This document shows, one piece after another, positions 28,545-36,258 of a stretch of DNA of 64,000 bases. Every line of letters begins with the position of its first letter. The stretch's first letter is position 1. The notes below the pieces were generated by a model that saw only the letters and a list, made by a program, of their open reading frames with translations, ran no database searches and was not told where the DNA came from. The DNA lies in assembly GCA_001825665.1 (NCBI GenBank), contig MHXZ01000125.1, positions 46,314 through 110,313 on the forward strand, read 5' to 3'. Both the position numbers and the translations under genes were made by a program. Source of the stretch: Planctomycetes bacterium GWF2_41_51. Lineage in GTDB: Bacteria > Planctomycetota > Phycisphaerae > Sedimentisphaerales > UBA12454.

Positions 28545-29723
28545 TTAACGCCTCCCATATTTCCTGCGGTATTCGATGGGAGATAACTCAGTTTCATTTT
28601 TGAAATATCGGCTGAAGCTGTTAATTCCGGGAAAATTCATATAATTTGATATTTCACTTATATTCATATCAGTGTTAAGCAATAATTCTTTAGCATAAGC
28701 GATTCTTGAATTTTTTATTTCATCGAGAATCGATCTATTCAGCTTTTGCCTGAATTTATTTTGTAAAGTCCTTCTCGAAACCCCTACTTTACTTGCCACA
28801 TCGATTACCTGGATAGGTTCACGCCTGCTGGCACGGATAAATTGCAGTGATTCGGCCACATCATTGTCAGTTATAGCCATTACATCCGTAGAAGTTCTCG
28901 TAACAACTTGAACGGGCTCCACAAAAATTTTTTTATTTTCAGGCTTACGGCCATTCATTAAATCATCAAGCAACTGAGCCGCTTTGAAACCGCTTGTTTC
29001 GGCATTTAAGGAAATGCTTGATAGCTGCGGGAAACATGTTAAACATATCGGCTCATCGTTATCAACTCCGAGAATCGCAAGTTGTTCAGGAATGTGTATC
29101 GAAACCAGTTTGCATGCTTCAATAACATTTACTGCCCACGCATCGCTGCACGCCATAAGACCTACAGGTTTAGGCAATGTCACCAGCCAACTGGCTAAAT
29201 GATTGATTTTAAAATCAACCCCTTTGGTCAAAATCTCCCGGTTTGTAGGATGGTCATAATAATAAAAATTATGTTTACCGGCAGCGGCTTTAAACCCTTC
29301 ATATCTAAGTCGTGTCCAGTGATATCTTATATTTCCGTAAAAAGCAAAATTGGTATAACCGCGTTCGATAAAATATTCAGCCGCCATTTTTCCAATTAAA
29401 TCATGTGCTATATCAAGTTTTGGAATATTTCCCGAGGCATGTGTCTCAGTAATTGCAATTACGGTTGGAACGCCTTTTTTTGTAATTTCTTTTGTTCTTT
29501 CAGGACTTCTGGTTATCAGTCCGTCAGCGTCAATCTCGTAAAGATGGTCATAAAATTCTTTGCGCAATTCACGACCATGTCTGTAAGATGAATCATGAAT
29601 ATTTCTGTATATGGCCCATGGCCCATGTACTTGCGCGTAACGAGAAATCCCCCGAATCAATTCACGGCAGTAAGAACTGGCATCTTCGATAACCAAAATG
29701 ACTTTTCGCATTTTATGAGTCAT
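28545..29723 (-). CDS. XylR-like regulator: LacI-type sensor domain plus AraC DNA-binding domain
   Basis: The 392-residue protein starts with a periplasmic-binding-protein fold (VILVIEDASSYCRELIRGIS, then LGVDNDEPICLTCFPQLSSI near 240). It ends with two AraC helix-turn-helices (VASKVGVSRRTLQNKFRQKL; ISEISNYMNFPGINSFSRYF). This is the architecture of E. coli XylR, an activator that binds sugar and contacts sigma at -35. ATG 29723 follows AGGCAG; Met5 is an alternative. It sits between the three promoters carrying the shared 31-bp element and is the best candidate to bind it. Confidence 0.85.
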   Translation of the reverse strand: MTHKMRKVILVIEDASSYCRELIRGISRYAQVHGPWAIYRNIHDSSYRHGRELRKEFYDHLYEIDADGLITRSPERTKEITKKGVPTVIAITETHASGNIPKLDIAHDLIGKMAAEYFIERGYTNFAFYGNIRYHWTRLRYEGFKAAAGKHNFYYYDHPTNREILTKGVDFKINHLASWLVTLPKPVGLMACSDAWAVNVIEACKLVSIHIPEQLAILGVDNDEPICLTCFPQLSSISLNAETSGFKAAQLLDDLMNGRKPENKKIFVEPVQVVTRTSTDVMAITDNDVAESLQFIRASRREPIQVIDVASKVGVSRRTLQNKFRQKLNRSILDEIKNSRIAYAKELLLNTDMNISEISNYMNFPGINSFSRYFKNETELSPIEYRRKYGRR

Positions 29724-29769
29724 AATTCTGCCTAATAAACGAATTGAAATATACTTTAATTGTATAATA

Positions 29770-29786
29770 TTGATTTGATAAATCAA
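29770..29786. promoter_or_regulatory. Inverted repeat upstream of the XylR-like gene
   Basis: TTGATTTGATAAATCAA is an almost perfect palindrome 47 bases before the regulator's start codon. It could be an autoregulatory site. The rest of the 29724-30099 spacer holds the promoter and leader elements listed separately. Confidence 0.35.
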
Positions 29787-29846
29787 CCAATTTTGCCTGA
29801 TTTGTGAAATTTTAAATCATTTGTTTAAAAAAATTGTCTATCCTGA

Positions 29847-29902
29847 AATGTGAAAAAAATTACACAAATTGGTATTTGTACTTTTTTGCGCGTCCCTATA
29901 AT
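29847..29902 (+). promoter_or_regulatory. Promoter with shared 31-bp element, copy 2
   Basis: AATGTGAAAAAAATTACAC starts at 29847 and the element ends AAATTGGTATTT at 29877. After 19 bases comes a perfect TATAAT (29897-29902). No -35 consensus is present at 17 bases; the element occupies that position, as expected for a class II activator site. It serves the two large secreted-protein genes from 30100. Confidence 0.65.
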
Positions 29903-29927
29903 GCAAGCGTTAAAAAATCATGTTCCT

Positions 29928-29937
29928 GAAAGGAGAT
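29928..29937 (+). promoter_or_regulatory. STAB-SD-like GAAAGGAGAT in the leader, next to a two-codon ORF
   Basis: GAAAGGAGAT lies about 20 bases after the predicted start of transcription and 163 bases before the gene. Seven bases later ATG GAT TGA forms a minimal ORF, then ATG at 29956 opens a 19-codon frame. Either ribosome parking for mRNA stability or a leader peptide is possible. Confidence 0.35.
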
Positions 29938-30099
29938 ATTGAAATGGATTGATAAATGAAAAGTAAATTCTGTATTTCCGCTCCTTCGAAATTTACCACA
30001 AAAATATTATTCTGATTTAACCTCGAATTTTCCCCCTTGAATTAAAAAAGAAGTACTAATTATGTTCTATACTATTTTTTCAAAGAAGGGAGTTTTGAT

Positions 30100-32109
30100 A
30101 TGTTTAAAATTCACTACATGATTTTCACCTTATTTCTATTAATTTCATCCGCTTCCGCCGAAGTTTTTATGTATGAACCTTTTAATTACGATTACGGCCC
30201 TTTACATGATGCAAATGGAGGTGAAGGCTGGGGCGGACCATGGGTAGAAACCGATCCGGATGGCGATGTAAACGTTGTTAGCGGTCTGACTTTTACCGAT
30301 TTTCCGGTCTTTGGAGGCGCAGCTCAAATAAAAATGACGAATAATGACGACTCGTTTCACGATGTAATCGCTTCAAGATTGGTGGGACAAGGACGTGATG
30401 TAGGAAATCTATGGGTCAGTTTTCTTTACAAACAGCCCCAGGCGCCTTTGACTTCGAATATAAGCCGTACAGCCGAAATCAGGGCTTATACCCCTAAACT
30501 CAGGGCAAAAGCAAAAGAAACGGGGTCACAGGGTGTTGCTGTTGGTTACGACAGTACAACCTCTGGCGATGCAAATTATAATGTTCAGGATGGTAATACT
30601 TATTTGATTGTAGTACGTTTTAGCGATGTTAATGATGTAGCAGGAGGAGATGCAAATATGTGGGTTCTTAGCGAAGCAAACTATGATGCAATCAAGACAG
30701 GCCCACTTACTCAGGAGTCTTTGGATTCACATTGTGTCGCGCTTTGTACCGATGCTCATGCTGTCAGGGCATTAGGTGCCAGTGATATAATTGAAATGGC
30801 TATAGGTGACAGTTCAGCTACAGGGTTTACAGTTATTTTTGATGAAATCAGATATGGTACTGTAATGGCTGATGTGGTTCTGCCAAGAGTTAAAGATGTA
30901 CTAAGTTATTATGATTGTAATTTTGACCCCTGGAATTCTTCACGATGGAATAGCTGGTACAATGCCGGTGGTTATATTATAAGAACCTTTGATTTGGATA
31001 CATCAGTCACTTTTGAATCAAGGCAAACCGTGTGGGAACCGAATCTTTCTTATCTTACTTCCAAGCAGCTTTTTACTATAAATAAAGATATAGCTATCGA
31101 TGTAAATGGCAATGGCGTTATTATTGATGCCAGAAAGCCTCATACTAGGAGTTGGAACATATATGACTACTATACCAATCGCATAACATGGGCTTCAGAT
31201 TTTGGGTCATGGGACGCATTTACCATAAAACAAATTAATCCAGGTTCAGGGTCCGGCATTCACAACCTTACATTAATGGGATTCGCCAGAGCCGTTATTA
31301 CAGATCACGATCAACTACAGGAATTTGTTATTGAAGATTGTTCGTTTATAACAAATGTGTGGGGCATAATATTTCGTGGGAGTAATATGGTGTTGAGAAA
31401 TTGCGAACTAAAGGAAAACATTAATGGAGCAATCTATGGTGAATATGATTCTCATAATATCAATATTGAAAATTGTCTCTTTGCAGATAACAGGACTTTA
31501 AGCGATTACGGAATTTACGGGGATATTGTATTGGATGCTTGTTATCAATATACGATACAAAATAATGATTTTAATGCGCCGACTTATCCGATAAGAGCAT
31601 ATCAGCCGGGTCTTTCGATTTTTAGAAATCGCGGCGAAGCAAGCAACATACGTGAACATCATCCTCATCATAATCTTATAAGAGCTAACAATTTTAGAAA
31701 TCGCCCTCTTGCTATTGATCTTAGTTCTCGACAAGCGCATTATAGCGGCAATGACAAAACAAAAGAAGGCCGCTGCTACGCCACTTTCAATACTATAGAA
31801 GATAATAATTTTATTGATTGTGATATAGGAATTCATGTAGCAAGCTCTCATAACAAAATAAACAATAATAGTTTCACCAATGCACAAAGAGAAATTGTTC
31901 TCCATTGTATGTATTATGAACTCGTCGGAACCACGATAAATAATCAAAGCGGCGACAAGGTCTATATATGGTGCGTGGAAAGTGATTATGTAAATGATTA
32001 CGGTGATTATCTTTTTTATGATTACGAAATGGCTCAATTTATAGAAAGAGATGAAAAACTGATACATGTAATTTCTACAACGGGTACGCCGATTTTTGTA
32101 AGTCCATAA
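30100..32109 (+). CDS. Secreted protein: DLWVSFL/DEIRYG domain plus beta-helix
   Basis: The 669-residue protein has a signal peptide (MFKIHYMIFTLFLLISSASA), one ~240-residue domain (NLWVSFLYKQPQAPLT, VQDGNTYLIVVRF, MWVLSEANYDAI, FDEIRYGT), and a C-terminal right-handed beta-helix (~275-650). The helix opens with FDPWNSSRWNSWYNAGG, nearly the same as the start of the 866-residue protein at 19865, and shares GEYDSHNINIENCLF-type coils and ESDYVNDYGDYL with it. GGGAG precedes the ATG. Probably a lyase-like or glycan-binding surface protein. Confidence 0.68.
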   Translation: MFKIHYMIFTLFLLISSASAEVFMYEPFNYDYGPLHDANGGEGWGGPWVETDPDGDVNVVSGLTFTDFPVFGGAAQIKMTNNDDSFHDVIASRLVGQGRDVGNLWVSFLYKQPQAPLTSNISRTAEIRAYTPKLRAKAKETGSQGVAVGYDSTTSGDANYNVQDGNTYLIVVRFSDVNDVAGGDANMWVLSEANYDAIKTGPLTQESLDSHCVALCTDAHAVRALGASDIIEMAIGDSSATGFTVIFDEIRYGTVMADVVLPRVKDVLSYYDCNFDPWNSSRWNSWYNAGGYIIRTFDLDTSVTFESRQTVWEPNLSYLTSKQLFTINKDIAIDVNGNGVIIDARKPHTRSWNIYDYYTNRITWASDFGSWDAFTIKQINPGSGSGIHNLTLMGFARAVITDHDQLQEFVIEDCSFITNVWGIIFRGSNMVLRNCELKENINGAIYGEYDSHNINIENCLFADNRTLSDYGIYGDIVLDACYQYTIQNNDFNAPTYPIRAYQPGLSIFRNRGEASNIREHHPHHNLIRANNFRNRPLAIDLSSRQAHYSGNDKTKEGRCYATFNTIEDNNFIDCDIGIHVASSHNKINNNSFTNAQREIVLHCMYYELVGTTINNQSGDKVYIWCVESDYVNDYGDYLFYDYEMAQFIERDEKLIHVISTTGTPIFVSP

Positions 32110-32171
32110 TGTAGTATAAAAATAATTTAATTTAAAACTTTTTTCTAAAATAAATTTTACAGGAGATTTTT

Positions 32172-34850
32172 ATGTCAAGAAAATTAAATTATATCACGAT
32201 AATCCTTTGCTGCTTATTACTGCCATTAGAAAATATTTATGCCGAATTAATTGTCAGCGAATCTTTTGACTATCCTGTTGGCCCTCTAAATGCCGCAAAT
32301 GGAGGTACCGGTTGGAATGGAGCCTGGCAGGAAACATCCGCCGATGGAGATGCTAACATTGTTGCCGGATTGAAATTTGAGGATTATTCGTCAATTGGAA
32401 ATGCTGCGCGGCTTAAAATAACGAATTTAAGCGGATATGTAGTCTGTACTGCAACAAGAAACTTCGGAGTAGATTTTCCAAAAGCCGCTTCCTATGAGCC
32501 TGTCGGGTCTGATGATTTATGGGTAAGTTTTCTATATAAGCAGTCCGGAGCCCCTTTAACTGATAACAATAGTCGTATCGCTGAAATAAGAAACGCTGCT
32601 GGTCCCAGATTTCGTATGAAGCCGAAAAACGGCTCTTCACAAGGTGTTGCGCTCGGCTATGATACCACCCTTACTGCTGAAAGCTCCAAAACAGTTCAGG
32701 ATGGCAGTATTTATATGTTTATTGTAAAATTCCCCGACATAAATGAGACATCAGGCAGCAATGCAAATATGTGGGTTTTAACTGATGCCAATTACGCAGC
32801 CATTAAAACTGATGGTATAACAGAATCCGAGCTTAACAGCAATTCCTATATGTTTGTTTCGGAAATACATTCACAGCGAGATTTTACATCTGACAATGCA
32901 ATTGAATTAGTTCTGGCTGATAGTTCCGAAACAGGGTTTGAAGCTACTTTGGATGAAATCCGTTATGGAACTACTCTGAATGATGTTATAAAAAATATCA
33001 ATTCACAATTACTGATTAGGGAATCTTTTGATTATATGATTGGCGACAGTCTTAACGGTAAAAATGGCGGCGCAGGCTGGATGGGGGCATGGATAGATAC
33101 AGACTCAGATGGTGACGCTAATATTACCGAAGGTTTGGATTTTTCAGATTACCCTGTTTCCGGAGGGGCTGCTAAACTGACAATTACAAATCTAAGCGGG
33201 TATGTTGATTTTGTAGTCAATAGAAGCATTGGCTTGGATTGCCCTTCTGCTGCGAGAGATTTATGGGTCAGTTTTCTTTATAAACAGCCCGGCGCTCCTT
33301 TGGCATCTAATACCAGCCGATCTGCAGAAATTAGAAATGCTTCCGGACCAAGGCTTCGTATGAAAGCAAAAAACGGTTCATCGCAGGGTATTGCTCTCGG
33401 TTATGATACCACTTTAACAGCAAATGGAACTAAAACTGTTCAGGATGGCAATACTTATATGTTTATTGTGAAATTTTCTGATATTGATGAAGAATCAGGC
33501 AATGAGGCTAAAATGTGGGTTCTTACCGAATCTGATTACGACACTATTAAAACATCAGGAATTTCAGAATCTGAATTGAATAGTAACTATTATCTTTTGG
33601 TAACCGAACCGCATGCAAACAGAAGTTTTTCTTCTTCGGATTCGATACAGTTGGCATTGGGTGATAGTTCTGAAACAGGCTTTTCTGCTGTATTTGACGA
33701 AATTCGTTATGGGGTGACACTCGAAGATATAACAGAAATAAGGGAACAATTTGTCCTCGCTGATGATTTATTGATAGGTGGAGACTTTAAGGATGCTTAT
33801 GCAAGCGGGGGTACACCAATTGATATAGCTGTCGGAGATTTTTCAACTACAAGGCCGGGTGATGAAATTGCTGTTATTTGGGATGAGCCTGTTTCGCAGG
33901 TTTATGATCAGTTTTATTATACCATAGTTATTTATGACCAAAACGGTGTAGAGCTTGACCGTGCTGGAAGAAGCCTGACCAAATGGCAGCATATCACATG
34001 CGGAAATCTTATATGGGACAATTCGTATGCGGCAATAAACGATACTTATGAAATTGCGGCAGTAAAAGCTGAAGCTGATGCCAACGGTCACTATCCAGTT
34101 TATTTCTTTCGTAAAGCATTCAAAGACCCTTTTACTGTTTTAATGACAACCAATGCAAGCCGCATTACCGATATAACCGGAGGAAACTTCAAGACAGACG
34201 GTGATGAATATGATGAAGTTGCATTAATAACTGCAGGCAGTAATATCTATTATTGCAAACCAACTGATGCAAATTGGTCAGCCACAACGACAAATATTAG
34301 CGAAGCATTAATTGCTGTAGCATCGGGCAATTTTGATGCAAATTCAACAAATGGAGATGAGGTTGTCGGAATCTCGAATGTACTCGTAGATAGTAAACGT
34401 CCTGCTAGATTATTTAAGCCGGGCGGGTCAGGATATTATAACTCTGCAGCAACACAGCAAAATTTAACCCTGGCAGGAGTTGCCGCCGGAGATTTTGATG
34501 GAAATTCAATCAATGGAGACGAAATTGCTTTGGCATCTTACTATAGTTATTATGTCAAATTCTATTATCCTGGCAGTACAGGGTCATTTAAAACCTATGC
34601 TGAACCATTACTCGGTGTAAAAGCGAATGCTGTCTGCAGTGGTTCATTGGCTATGAACACATCATTAACGAATTATGACGATGTTAATGGCTTTAGTAGC
34701 GGAGACTATGGTACGGAAATAGGTTCGTGGGGAGATCACGTTTTATTTCTGCCGTCTGAATCCCAAAAGATTAACATTCCCGCATATTGGATAAATTGCA
34801 AGATAGATACGAGCTACTACCATTCAAGAACTGTACCATTAATCAGATAA
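32172..34850 (+). CDS. Secreted protein: two DLWVSFL/DEIRYG domains plus propeller-like module
   Basis: The 892-residue protein has a signal peptide, two tandem ~245-residue domains (first ~25-275, second ~280-525) and a C-terminal module of about 350 residues. Each domain has DLWVSFLYKQ, GSSQGxALGYDTTLTA, MWVLT and DEIRYG. The C-module (GTPIDIAVGDF, YYTIVIYDQNGVELDR, NFKTDGDEYDEVAL, ending YYHSRTVPLIR) is the same as that of the 866-residue protein at 19865. It contains FG-GAP-like repeats. AGGAG lies eight bases before the ATG and a strong terminator follows. Confidence 0.7.
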   Translation: MSRKLNYITIILCCLLLPLENIYAELIVSESFDYPVGPLNAANGGTGWNGAWQETSADGDANIVAGLKFEDYSSIGNAARLKITNLSGYVVCTATRNFGVDFPKAASYEPVGSDDLWVSFLYKQSGAPLTDNNSRIAEIRNAAGPRFRMKPKNGSSQGVALGYDTTLTAESSKTVQDGSIYMFIVKFPDINETSGSNANMWVLTDANYAAIKTDGITESELNSNSYMFVSEIHSQRDFTSDNAIELVLADSSETGFEATLDEIRYGTTLNDVIKNINSQLLIRESFDYMIGDSLNGKNGGAGWMGAWIDTDSDGDANITEGLDFSDYPVSGGAAKLTITNLSGYVDFVVNRSIGLDCPSAARDLWVSFLYKQPGAPLASNTSRSAEIRNASGPRLRMKAKNGSSQGIALGYDTTLTANGTKTVQDGNTYMFIVKFSDIDEESGNEAKMWVLTESDYDTIKTSGISESELNSNYYLLVTEPHANRSFSSSDSIQLALGDSSETGFSAVFDEIRYGVTLEDITEIREQFVLADDLLIGGDFKDAYASGGTPIDIAVGDFSTTRPGDEIAVIWDEPVSQVYDQFYYTIVIYDQNGVELDRAGRSLTKWQHITCGNLIWDNSYAAINDTYEIAAVKAEADANGHYPVYFFRKAFKDPFTVLMTTNASRITDITGGNFKTDGDEYDEVALITAGSNIYYCKPTDANWSATTTNISEALIAVASGNFDANSTNGDEVVGISNVLVDSKRPARLFKPGGSGYYNSAATQQNLTLAGVAAGDFDGNSINGDEIALASYYSYYVKFYYPGSTGSFKTYAEPLLGVKANAVCSGSLAMNTSLTNYDDVNGFSSGDYGTEIGSWGDHVLFLPSESQKINIPAYWINCKIDTSYYHSRTVPLIR

Positions 34851-34868
34851 TTTTAGAAGACTTTAAAA

Positions 34869-34917
34869 CCGGCCGTATTATCATTTCATAAATGTCAAAC
34901 GGCCGGCTTTCTTTTTT
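34869..34917 (+). terminator. Intrinsic terminator of the 30100-34850 unit
   Basis: CCGGCCGT (34869-34876) pairs with ACGGCCGG (34899-34906) and is followed by CTTTCTTTTTT. It begins 19 bases after the stop codon. Confidence 0.8.
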
Positions 34918-35440
34918 GGACTTTATGTAATTAATTTTCTTTATTTTCCATTAGGTTTTAGATCATTTCTATTGAGAGCGTCCAATATGTCCAGCGACAA
35001 TAAGACTTTCTTGAGGAAAGAAATGCTTGACGCCGGACACAATATCTGGCAGAATAAAAAAAACCGATATATTCAAACTACAAATTACATATTTTCTACT
35101 ATTTTCAACCACTCTATCCGTTTGCGCAGAAACATCTTGCACATATCCAAATAAATCGACACGTCGGCAGAGGTTGCGACAAATCTTCCACCTTTGATTA
35201 ATAAAGTACAATCCTGAAAACAAACCAAACGGTTCGAACCTGGGCGATTTCGTTATATCAGGTACAAAAACAGCAAATCCGCGCTTGCAGTAAATGCGTA
35301 CCACTATGGACTTTCGCTGTCATTTGCAGTCAATTGGTGGAAATATACGACTTTTAAAATCTTGAAAAAATCTCTCGTAAGCCTTTGGAAATGATACACA
35401 TAGGCAACTACTGGCACCTCTTGTCATTTATAGACAAAAA
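34918..35440. other. Gene-free scar region
   Basis: Several short frames occur on both strands but none shows a start site, codon regularity or a recognisable domain. The only structure I see is a 14-base direct repeat (listed separately) and the tRNA fragments that follow. The region looks like degenerate DNA left by element insertion and loss. Confidence 0.5.
35281..35294 (+). repeat. 14-base direct repeat, copy 1 (copy 2 at 35539-35552)
   Basis: GCGCTTGCAGTAAA occurs exactly at 35281-35294 and again at 35539-35552, flanking the tRNA-Gly fragment. It may be a recombination or integrase arm site. Confidence 0.5.
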
Positions 35441-35492
35441 GCGGGCGATGAGAATCGAACTCACATTACCAGCTTGGAAGGCTGTATGAGTA
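35441..35492 (-). tRNA. 3' fragment of tRNA-Gly (TCC), partial
   Basis: On the minus strand CAGC, the anticodon loop CTTCCAA and GCTG are followed by the T arm GTGAG-TTCGATT-CTCAT and acceptor CGCCCGC with discriminator T. This matches bacterial tRNA-Gly(UCC) from the anticodon arm to the 3' end. The D arm and the 5' acceptor strand GCGGGCG are absent upstream, so it is not a functional gene. Such 3' halves mark the attachment sites of integrated elements. Confidence 0.65.
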
Positions 35493-35632
35493 GAGATATA
35501 AGTATCTGAAAAATAAAAGGTTAGATTTAGGTCAAACTGCGCTTGCAGTAAACCTTGCAGTTACTGTAGTCACGTCCTGTCACAAATATTTTGTTGAAAA
35601 TTATACCCAAGCAATTACATATGATACGGGTC

Positions 35633-35657
35633 ATAGGTCCGAATCCTGTGTCGCCCA
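35633..35657 (+). tRNA. Second tRNA 3'-end fragment (T arm and acceptor strand)
   Basis: ATAGG-TCCGAAT-CCTGT forms a T arm (35633-35649), followed at once by the seven-base acceptor strand GTCGCCC and discriminator A (35650-35657). The geometry is canonical. No anticodon or D arm can be folded upstream. The truncated secreted gene on the other strand begins right at its 3' end. Confidence 0.45.
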
Positions 35658-35659
35658 TT

Positions 35660-35848
35660 AAAGGTCTCATTGGGAAACTCTACAATTACCCGGTTATAAA
35701 ATATCAGTGCATCTGAAAACCGTTCTTGATTTTCCAAATCCCAGCCTTGTTGATAAATCGAATTTACATCCTCCCCGGCCAAAACGCAAAACTGAGTTAT
35801 TGTAATGATTATAAATGACGAAAATAGATGCTTAACTCTTTTCTTCAT
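35660..35848 (-). pseudogene. Truncated secreted protein with TPR-like start
   Basis: The frame encodes a signal peptide (MKKRVKHLFSSFIIITITQF, cleaved near VLAG) and then GWDLENQERFSDALIFYNRV, a tetratricopeptide-like helix pair. Homology ends at FPNET near 35665, where the reading frame runs into the antisense of the tRNA fragment. Its ribosome site and leader are nearly the same as those of the gene at 55857. It is a start without an end, cut by recombination. Confidence 0.55.
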
Positions 35849-35940
35849 CTCACATTTCTCCAAGTAGTTATTTTTTAACTATTCACGAAAATTAACATTT
35901 TATACCAATGCAAAGCCTTGCACGACAATAACACATATTC
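35848..35940 (-). repeat. Diverged copy of the 55857 promoter/leader, with operator TGCAAAGCCTTGCA
   Basis: About 93 bases match 55857-55955, including ATTCACGAAAATTAAC and the operator at 35909-35922 (one base off the perfect palindrome). The -35 TTGACA present in the other copy is missing here because the repeat ends against the mutarotase gene stop at 35943. The duplicate promoter is probably crippled. Confidence 0.6.
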
Positions 35941-35942
35941 AT

Positions 35943-36257
35943 TTAATTCATATAAAACACTTCTTGTAAAAAACTGCAAACAGGCGAATTGCCTATGTTC
36001 GTATCCATTAGATCAGCCATATATGCCCACCATTTTTTCACAACAGTATTGTGTGGTAAGTTATCAGCATTGTTATTATCGCTTAGCTTTTGGACCGCAA
36101 AAAGTATTAACGTTTCCTCATCCAGAAAAATTGAGTAATCCGAAATACCAGTGGTCTTCAATTCTTTCTTGAGTTCAGGCCAGATTTCATCATGTCTTTT
36201 TTTATATTCTTTTTCAAATCCCGGTTTTAACTTCATCTTAAAAGCTTTTCTTATCAT
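35943..36257 (-). CDS. L-rhamnose mutarotase-family protein
   Basis: The 104-residue protein (MIRKAFKMKLKPGFEKEYKK, HDEIWPELKKELKTTGISDYSIFLDE in part, KKWWAYMADLMDTN) matches the RhaM/YiiL ferredoxin-like fold, including the catalytic His of RHDEIWP and the WWxYMADLM motif. RhaM interconverts the anomers of L-rhamnose. ATG 36257 lies one base after the UroD stop; ATG 36272 would overlap it. It is the last gene of the long minus cluster and points to L-rhamnose or a similar sugar in the substrate. Confidence 0.8.
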   Translation of the reverse strand: MIRKAFKMKLKPGFEKEYKKRHDEIWPELKKELKTTGISDYSIFLDEETLILFAVQKLSDNNNADNLPHNTVVKKWWAYMADLMDTNIGNSPVCSFLQEVFYMN

Positions 36258-36258
36258 T

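Noticed and set aside
31498..32067. A 189-codon frame antisense to the beta-helix gene
   Set aside because: It is an antisense shadow of a clear secreted protein and its residues are biased to Ile/Tyr with no start site.
35221..35250. GGTTCGAACC near 35230 considered as a third tRNA T arm
   Set aside because: The flanking bases do not pair as a T stem, and no acceptor strand follows at the required distance.
34969..35304. A 111-codon minus-strand frame in the scar region
   Set aside because: It has no ribosome site, no recognisable domain and an odd residue mix; it runs through degenerate DNA.
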